DNA from: Triticum aestivum
Taxonomy: Eukaryota; Streptophyta; Magnoliopsida; Poales; Poaceae
NCBI RefSeq assembly: GCF_018294505.1
Contig: NC_057808.1
Location: 223,279,325-223,343,324 of the forward strand
Direction: 5' to 3'
Length of the DNA stretch: 64,000 nucleotides
The notes beneath the pieces were generated by a model. It searched no databases, had not been told where the DNA came from, and was given only the letters and a program-made list of their open reading frames with translations. The first letter of the stretch is position 1; each line of letters opens with the position of its first letter. The position numbers were made by a program, and so were the translations under genes. Positions 57,914 to 64,000 of the stretch are shown one piece after another.

Positions 57914-60884
57914 CTGACCAGAAACTTGCCAACAAGCTCAAGTCTCATACGGTTGGCCTGGCAGTTTGCCGTCACCCTTACTAGACCTAACACTGCACGG
58001 ACAACACCCCAGACATGGTTTGGCAACGAGTGGGCATTGTTTTGACCATGCTAGCGTGGTGACTGCGTGTGGACACGGCTCTGTCAGCGCGCCCGACACG
58101 CTCTGCGTCGCGCCTGAGCATTTGTGCATCACGTGATCGATCCAGAGCTTGCCGACGACTGTTGTATCATGCCACCACCTTCGTCTCTTCACCCTTGACC
58201 GCTCCCTGGCGCTCGCCGACGCCGGAGATGCCGTAGTGAGCACGGGCATGTCGCGGCCAAAAGCCACAGTGCGCCCCGTGCCCCTGTCTTCTTCCTCCAC
58301 CGCATCATGTGCTCGTCCGCACCTTTGCACAGCTCCCGCGTGATCACTGAGCCCCTCCAGCGCTCGTTGACGCAGTTCGTTGTCGCTCGCCGGCTTCCAG
58401 AGAGCTCCGGTGGAGCCACGTACCCCCTTCCCCTCCGGCTATAAATCCTAGCACCTCCCTCCATTCTGAGCATCCCAAACCATCCACCCAACCTCCACAA
58501 CGCAGTAGGATAGCCGTAGCCCCGCCAGGCAGGCCTCTGGCCGCCATCCCTGACCCGAGCTCGCCGGCAATCCACCGCAGCCCTCCACCTTGCTCTGGTG
58601 CCTCTCGAGCTAAAGGAACCACTTAGGCGACTCCCTGAGGGTTCACTGGTGCCGTCTGGACGCGCTGCAGCCCCTAGGACCGCCCCAATCCGTCGTCTTC
58701 ATCCTCTCCGGCGAGACCTGACCACAGCCGCCGCTCGCGAGCTTAGTTGCGGCTGCTCCGGCCACCTCTCGTCAAGCCATGGGTACATGTAGGTGTGCCT
58801 CGACCCCCTCTATCATTCTATCCTTTTGGATCGGACCAAGGAGCCCTCCTCGCCGGCGTGAGCTCCGGCGAAGCCCCGCCGCGCTCTGTTTCTCTCTCTC
58901 CCCCTCTCTCCTGACCAGTGGGGCCCGCTATCAGCCTCTCCACTCTCGCCCGAAGTGGTACGAGTGGAGGTGTATTCTGAGAATACGTCTTCTACGTCAC
59001 CCCCCCTGGTTTTCTGTTTATTAAAAATTTAATTCAAAATTTGACCAGTACCTTGACCAGCCATAACTCCTAAACTACAAGTCCAAATGAGTTGATTCTT
59101 TTTGGCATTGTGTTTGTTTTGAAAAGTTCTAGCAGCAGACCAAAGTTGAGATTTTTCCTTGCTGTCTAGAATTTCTGGTGATTTTCAGAGTGGTTCTTGA
59201 TATTCTATTTTGCTGTTTTTAAATATTTTCAAAGAGAGAAGCTTGTCTTGAAGATCACCAGGAGGAGTGTGAACCTCCTCTGCACTAAGGCAAGCCACAC
59301 CAACATTTGGATGGTGTCACTTCAATATCTATGATCTTTCCAACTTGAATATGAGTTATTTGCATGCATTTAAATTATTTAAATAAATATTGCTTAGTGC
59401 TAGTTATGTTGCCATGATTGAATTACTTTAGTATGGTACTGGTTGAATGCTTGAGCTAGTTTAAGTCAGTAGAAGAAACTTTCATTGAAGTGTTTATGCT
59501 TGCATGAATAATGATAGTTTTTTATGATAAAATGATATTATTATTTTTTAGATAATTAAAATGATGAATGCTAATAACCAATTTAGTTGATGAATAGTGC
59601 AAGTAAGATATTTTGATGATGTGATCTATTGCTTTGAGGGATATGTTTTGAATGCTTAGTAGTTGCATGATCATGGCCTATGATGACTCGAGTTATTTTA
59701 TTTACAAGATTAACCTGATGTTAATCCAACTTGAACATAACGTTGATCGAGTCATGGTGCCACTGAATCGGGTTTTTCCCAGTGCGACCACATTTACCTT
59801 TATGGGGAGGTCTTGATTCGGTCCATTGCCGTGCCTCCGGTTGGTACCTCCAATGAGGGAAGGTTATGGGCGTGCGGTACCCTGGCCCGGTAAGCAGACA
59901 TAACCTTGTGTGCCCGTTTGTTGTTATGGTACCTTGTCCCCGTTTGGGACCATTTTTACCACGACAGTGGCCGTTGATGCCTTTGGTAGGCACGGGGCTA
60001 CCCATGACTTAGCCCAGTGGGGAGTTGGTCGGAGTGGCCGGGAGAGTGTCATGGCAATGGGAGGGTTTCGTCGGAATGCCGTTGGTCCACCCAAATGGGA
60101 TGACGAGGCCATGGATTCCGTGGTGTGGGTAAAGTGCGTTACCTCTGCAGAGTGTATTTAATCTATCGATAGACACGTCCTTGGTTACGGACATAGCTCG
60201 TGAGTAAGTCACACCATGGATCAACATTAATAAATAAACTTGCACACTAAGGTCTCATTGTTGGCACTGGTTATGAGATGAATTTTGTGGGATCATGAAT
60301 ATGATAGTGGCGAGAACCAAAGTGTTGGTTTCGTTTGTGATCCAGGTATGATCACCGTTTGGTTACGAGGTAACCCGTGTGGTAAGAGAGTCCGAGTGAC
60401 TCAGTACACATGTTGATTTCACCGCATCTGTAGTATCATGTTGCATTGCATTAAACTGATTAATCGTCATGATATTGTTTGCCATTATGCTTATGCTTGT
60501 TGTGAGCTTGCAAGTACATTCAATGTACTGACCTGGCGTGTCATGCCAGATTTCAGGCAAGTCATTTCGGATTGGAGAGCTTCCCGTGTCTAGATCGTGT
60601 CCACATCGGTGTCCCTGTGCTATGGAGTACCACTTCATCGTCGTTCCGCTGCCGCGTAATTATCGTGATCGAGGCCCCTTCATGTTCATTAAATAATGTA
60701 CATACTGTTCAACCACGCCGTGTGTGCCGCTTGGCCTTGCTACTTGATGTAATATCAGACCTATGTTCCGCTAGTATCAATAAAGCGGTTGTTTTCTGTA
60801 CCAAGTTGTTGTGTGTTACCAGAAGACTTGATCTCTAGGCTGGCAATGCAAGGTAAACCGGTTGCTCTGAGCCGGGGTGCCACA
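57914..60884 (+). repeat. 3' LTR of Gypsy A, second part
   Basis: Continues the LTR interrupted at 41039. It contains the intact region 58647-58995 and the GTCAC site (58996-59000) that are altered in the 5' LTR, a TATA box at 58440, and AATAAAGCGG near 60779. It ends GTGCCACA and is followed by CTCGT. Confidence 0.9.
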
Positions 60885-60889
60885 CTCGT

Positions 60890-61499
60890 GCATGCATGCA
60901 ACAGTCACACATACACATGGACGCAAAAATGCGCGCGACGCCCTAATGCACGCATGTCCGAGCACACGACAAAACACACATGATCACGCTCAAGTGCTCA
61001 ACCTACACGTGCATGCCCACACATACTCAGCAAGGGTGAGCTAGTGACCGTATAAACACCGGAAAATGTATATATTGAGAGCAATGAGCGTATTATGTAG
61101 TCCACTGACCGTATTTTTACAAATATACAGTGACAGGCAGTGTATTTATCTCGTTTGAAAATAAGCCATATTAACCAGAAAGGAGGCAGTATGGACTAGC
61201 ATCACTTTGTTGTGTCCCGTCAACTTGCCGAACGAGGAGAAGCTTGCAGGACGGGAGAAGCTTGTGCACGGTGGCTCGCAGGACAAGGAGAAACTTTTGA
61301 CTAATGCAAGCTCTCCCTCGCTCAGGCGGTGGACGTGCAACAGTTAATTCGGAGTCAGATTGCCAGAAGCATACACTATACTAGTACTATTATTGTTCGA
61401 CTTCACGAAGAGGCGAACAGCCAAGCGCAAAGTTTACTAGTACTAGTACTGCTACTATAGAGGTATGTACTACTACTAGGAATCGGATGGAGGAGCGTC
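60890..61499. other. Flank of Gypsy A with Stowaway-like MITE right end
   Basis: CA-rich sequence (ACACATACACATGGACGC) then a MITE-type right end AAGCCATATTAACCAGAAAG followed by GAGGCAGTA (61163-61195). A copy of this end, with the ~25 bp after it, recurs at 61903-61957. No gene seen. Confidence 0.4.
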
Positions 61500-61899
61500 T
61501 GCACTCTTATTTTATTTTAAAATGTGATAAAGCAATCTTCAACACATTTGGTTCTCTTCGAGGGTTCTCGCATGTGATAATGGAAGTTGATTGCATGGAA
61601 CACTCACCACAATTCTCGCTTAATTCTGGCTCATATCCTATTACAAATAGGAGTGCTCGGTAATATTTTATCTTTTTTTGTTATTCAGCATGTAAACAGG
61701 TTAGCAAACCTTGCGGCGCATCTTTGTGTGAACCGTGCTTGCTGCACTTTGAATGTGGCCGAGAGCTGGCTTGATGAAACACCTCGCTTCCTTCTTCTTT
61801 TTTTGCGGGGTACCTCGCTTCCTAGTGACCAGTCTCTTGGCTGATCATCCTAAGAATGCTTATGTATGAATAAAGCTCTCTCATTTACCCGCAAAAAAG
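61500..61899 (+). mobile_element. 5'-truncated LINE (L1-like) 3' end with RNase H remnant
   Basis: The translated 3' part shows HVIMEVDCME, then after a frameshift WNTHHNSRLILAHILLQIG and VIQHVNRLANLAAHLCVNRA, the RNase H type typical of plant LINE tails. It ends with GTATGAATAAAGCTCTCTCA and a short A-rich tail (GCAAAAAAG). Everything upstream (endonuclease, reverse transcriptase) is missing, as usual for 5'-truncated copies. Confidence 0.7.
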
Positions 61900-61961
61900 A
61901 TTCAGCCATATTAACCGAAAGGAGGGAGTATGGACTAGCACTACTTTTTGGTGTGTCTCGT

Positions 61962-63360
61962 TGATACGTCTCCGTCGTATCTACTTTTCCAAACACTTTT
62001 GCCCTTGTTTTGGACTCTAACTTGCATGATTTGAATGGAACTATCCCGGACTGACGTTGTTTTCAGCAGAATTCCCATGGTGTTATTTTTGTGCAGAAAC
62101 AAAAGTTCTCGGAATGACCTGAAACTTCACGGAGAATACTTTTGGAATTAATAAAAAATACTGGCAAAAGAATCAAGGCCAGGGGGGCCACACCTGTCCA
62201 CGAGGGTGGGGGCGCGCCTACCCCTTGGGCGCGCCCCCTGCCTCGTGGGCCCCCTGGTGCTCCACCGACCTCAACTCCAACTCTATATATTCACGTTCGG
62301 GGAGAAAAAATCAGAGAGAAGGATTCATTGCGTTTTACGATATGGAGCCGCCGCCAAGCCCTAATCTCCTTGGGAGGGCTGATCTGGAGTCCGTTCGGGG
62401 CTCCAGAGAGGGGAATCCATCGCCATCGTCATCATCAACCTTCCTCCATCACCAATTTCTTGATGCTCACCGCCGTGTGTGAGTAATTCCATCATAGGCT
62501 TGCTAGACGGTGATGGGTTGGATGAGATTTACCATGTAATCGAGTTAGTTTTGTTAGGGTTTGATCCCTAGTATCCAATATGTTCGGAGATTGATGTTGC
62601 TATGACTTTGCTATGCTTAATGCTTGTCACTAGGGCCCGAGTGCCATGATTTCAGATCTGAACCTATTATGTTTTCATGAATATATGTGAGTTCTTGATC
62701 CTATCTTGCAAGTCTATAGTCACCTACTATGTGTTATGATCCGGCAACCCCGAAGTGACAATAATCGGGACCACTCCCGGTGATGACCTTAGTTTGAGGA
62801 GTTCATGTATTCACTATGTGTTAATGCTTTGGTCCAGTACTCTATTAAAAGGAGGCCTTAATATCCATTAGTTTCCAATAGGATCCCGCAGCCACGGGAG
62901 GGTAGGACAAAAGATGTCATGCAAGTTCTTTTCCATAAGCACGTATGACTATATTCGGAATACATGCCTACATTACATTGATGAATTGGAGCTAGTTCTG
63001 TGTCACCCTATGTTATAACTATTACATGAGGAATCGCATCCGGCATAATTCTCCATCACCGATCCAATGCCTACGAGATTTTCACATATTGCTCTTTGCT
63101 TAGTTACTTTACCGTTGCTACTGTTACAATTACTACAAAACGGCTACTGTTACTTTTGCCACCATTACCGCTACTTCCATACTACGTTGCTACTAAATAC
63201 TTTGCTGCAAATACTAAGTTATCTAGGTGTGGTTGAATTGACAACTCAACTGCTAATACTTGAGAATATTCTTTGGCTCCCCTTGTGTCGAATCAATAAA
63301 TTTGGGTTGAATACTCTACCCTCAAAAACTATTGCGATCCTCTATACTTGTGGGTTATCA
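61962..63360 (+). repeat. 5' LTR of the Athila-like element
   Basis: 1399 bp, TGATACGTCTCCG...TGGGTTATCA, with a TCTATATATTCACG box near 62282. It has about 40 bp more than the solo copy near 62205-62235 (a repeated GGGCGCGCC segment). Confidence 0.9.
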
Positions 63361-63371
63361 AGACTATTTTA

Positions 63372-63389
63372 TGGCGCCGTTGCTGGGGA
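63372..63389 (+). other. Primer-binding site, tRNA-Asp type
   Basis: TGGCGCCGTTGCTGGGGA differs at one position from TGGCGCCGTTGCCGGGGA, the complement of the plant tRNA-Asp(GTC) 3' end with CCA, which Athila-lineage elements use. Confidence 0.8.
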
Positions 63390-63438
63390 GCATAGCTCTA
63401 TTCTTTGAGTCACTTGGGATTTATATCTACTGGTCGCT

Positions 63439-64000
63439 ATGAGGAACTTGAAATATGAAAGAACCAAGATTTTTCCCTCAACTACGAGGGGAGGTAAGGA
63501 ACTGCCATCTAGCTCTGCACTTGATTCACCTTCTGTTTTGAGTAAGCTTGCGACACCTAAACCTTCTTCTTCTATTAATTCTTATATCTCGCATGTTATT
63601 GATGATGCCACTTCTGCTATGCATGATACTCATGATGAAACTACTTCTATGCTTGATACTACTATGCCACTAGGTGAATTTCTTGATGAACAACTTGCTA
63701 GGGCTAGAGAGAATGAAATTATTGAAACTAATAATATTGATGAAAGTGATGATGAAGATTCTCCCCCTAGATATGAATTGCCTGTTGTGCCTGAGGGTTA
63801 TGTTATGGATGAAGGAACTGCTAGAGACTTTCTTGCTTGCAATGATAGGAATGATCTTAAGAAATTATTAGCTAAGCTGAAAGAAAAATCTCTGAATGCT
63901 AGAATGAAATATGACCCTGCTTTTGCCACTTCACCTATCTTTGTAACTGATAAGGATTATGATTTCTCTGTTGATCCTGAGATAATTACTTTGGTTGAAT
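63439..64000 (+). CDS. gag: gag of the Athila-like element, N-terminal part, open to the window end
   Basis: Starts at ATG 63439 (MRNLKYERTKIFPSTTRGGK) and is open without a stop for all 187 codons visible, running off the edge. The visible part is the acidic, Ser/Thr-rich N-terminal domain (HVIDDATSAMHDTHDETTSM, LDEQLARARENEIIETNNID, DESDDEDSPPRYELP). The capsid domain would follow outside. It is the only undamaged TE coding region in the window, which fits a young insertion. The start lies 50 nt after the primer site; no other in-frame ATG precedes it. Confidence 0.8.
   Translation, partial: MRNLKYERTKIFPSTTRGGKELPSSSALDSPSVLSKLATPKPSSSINSYISHVIDDATSAMHDTHDETTSMLDTTMPLGEFLDEQLARARENEIIETNNIDESDDEDSPPRYELPVVPEGYVMDEGTARDFLACNDRNDLKKLLAKLKEKSLNARMKYDPAFATSPIFVTDKDYDFSVDPEIITLVE

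Larger units (their letters stand above)
24070..60884 (+). mobile_element. Gypsy chromovirus-like LTR retrotransposon A, expanded by nested insertions
   Basis: The target duplication CTCGT is at 24065-24069 and 60885-60889. LTRs begin TGTGACAGCC and end GTGCCACA; the 3' LTR adds up to 3514 bp once the Copia insert is removed. The interior has an ORF0-like gene, gag with a CCHC knuckle, then protease, reverse transcriptase, RNase H and integrase with a chromodomain-like tail (FYKVQW...EEEATWE), all on +. The order protease-RT-RNaseH-integrase is Gypsy, and the chromodomain and initiator-Met primer site point to the Tekay/Del side of the chromoviruses. All genes are broken. Nested inserts: 25300-31551, 35825-37209, 41040-57908. 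Confidence 0.9.
61962..64000 (+). mobile_element. Athila-like Gypsy element, 5' part (continues past the window)
   Basis: 5' LTR, primer site and gag start are in order and undamaged as far as visible. The preceding 5 bp CTCGT (61957-61961) would be the target duplication if repeated outside. It is the same LTR family as the solo LTR at 35825. Confidence 0.85.

Noticed and set aside
24070..60884. Endogenous pararetrovirus or other viral insertion
   Set aside because: All reverse-transcriptase regions sit between matched LTRs with target duplications and have Gypsy or Copia order; no movement-protein or viral coat signatures.
1..64000. tRNA, rRNA or organelle-derived genes
   Set aside because: None seen on either strand by reading; only tRNA-complementary primer sites of retroelements were found.

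Overview
This is a repeat-dominated plant nuclear window, almost certainly from a Triticeae grass (wheat, Aegilops or close kin). I base that on the recognisable repertoire: a minus-strand Copia element whose LTRs read as the Angela/BARE-1/WIS type, long-LTR Gypsy elements nested inside each other, a CACTA transposon with a C-A-C-T-A-C-A terminus, Stowaway-like MITE ends and a LINE 3' end. No ordinary single-copy host gene, tRNA, rRNA or CRISPR array was found. Family names are recognition from reading, not database hits.

Layout. 1-6676: right part of a CACTA element, with a decayed second gene (plant Ptta/En/Spm 'Transposase_24'-like, exons to 5050), a hAT-like MITE in an intron (3878-4062), a 27-bp tandem array and a subterminal zone full of GGGCCG motifs. 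6680-13231: non-TE-like sequence with four tandem ~650-bp units and duplicated promoter/first-exon-like modules on the minus strand, the least explained part of the window. 13237-22419: a complete but decayed Gypsy element (TSD GCGGA) with gag/protease fragments on + and a five-exon antisense gene on -. 22425-24064: continuation of the pre-insertion sequence.

24070-60884 is one huge chromovirus-like Gypsy element (TSD CTCGT, LTR about 3.5 kb) expanded by later insertions. Its 5' LTR carries a rearranged block (25300-31551) holding a coiled-coil ORF and pieces of two other LTR elements. Its gag is split from pol by a solo LTR (35825-37209, TSD GTATG). Its 3' LTR is split by the Copia element 41040-57908 (TSD AGTTT). 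The Copia element is itself split by another Gypsy element (43404-50737, TSD GGTAC) and carries a Mutator-type foldback MITE (54920-55756, 9-bp TSD AACAATTTA). 60885-61961 holds MITE ends and a 5'-truncated LINE. 61962 to the window end is the 5' LTR and open gag of an Athila-like Gypsy element, the only element here whose visible coding part is undamaged.

Most TE genes are broken, and the premature stops are strikingly biased to TAG and TGA, as expected from deamination at CHG and CG sites. The most interesting items are the cargo genes: the five-exon antisense gene with all splice phases intact, a B3-domain-like antisense ORF with its own TATA box inside the 43.4-50.7 kb Gypsy element, and an LTR-promoter fusion to a coiled-coil ORF at 25.1-26.8 kb. 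The unidentified tandem array at 7.7-13.0 kb is also of interest.
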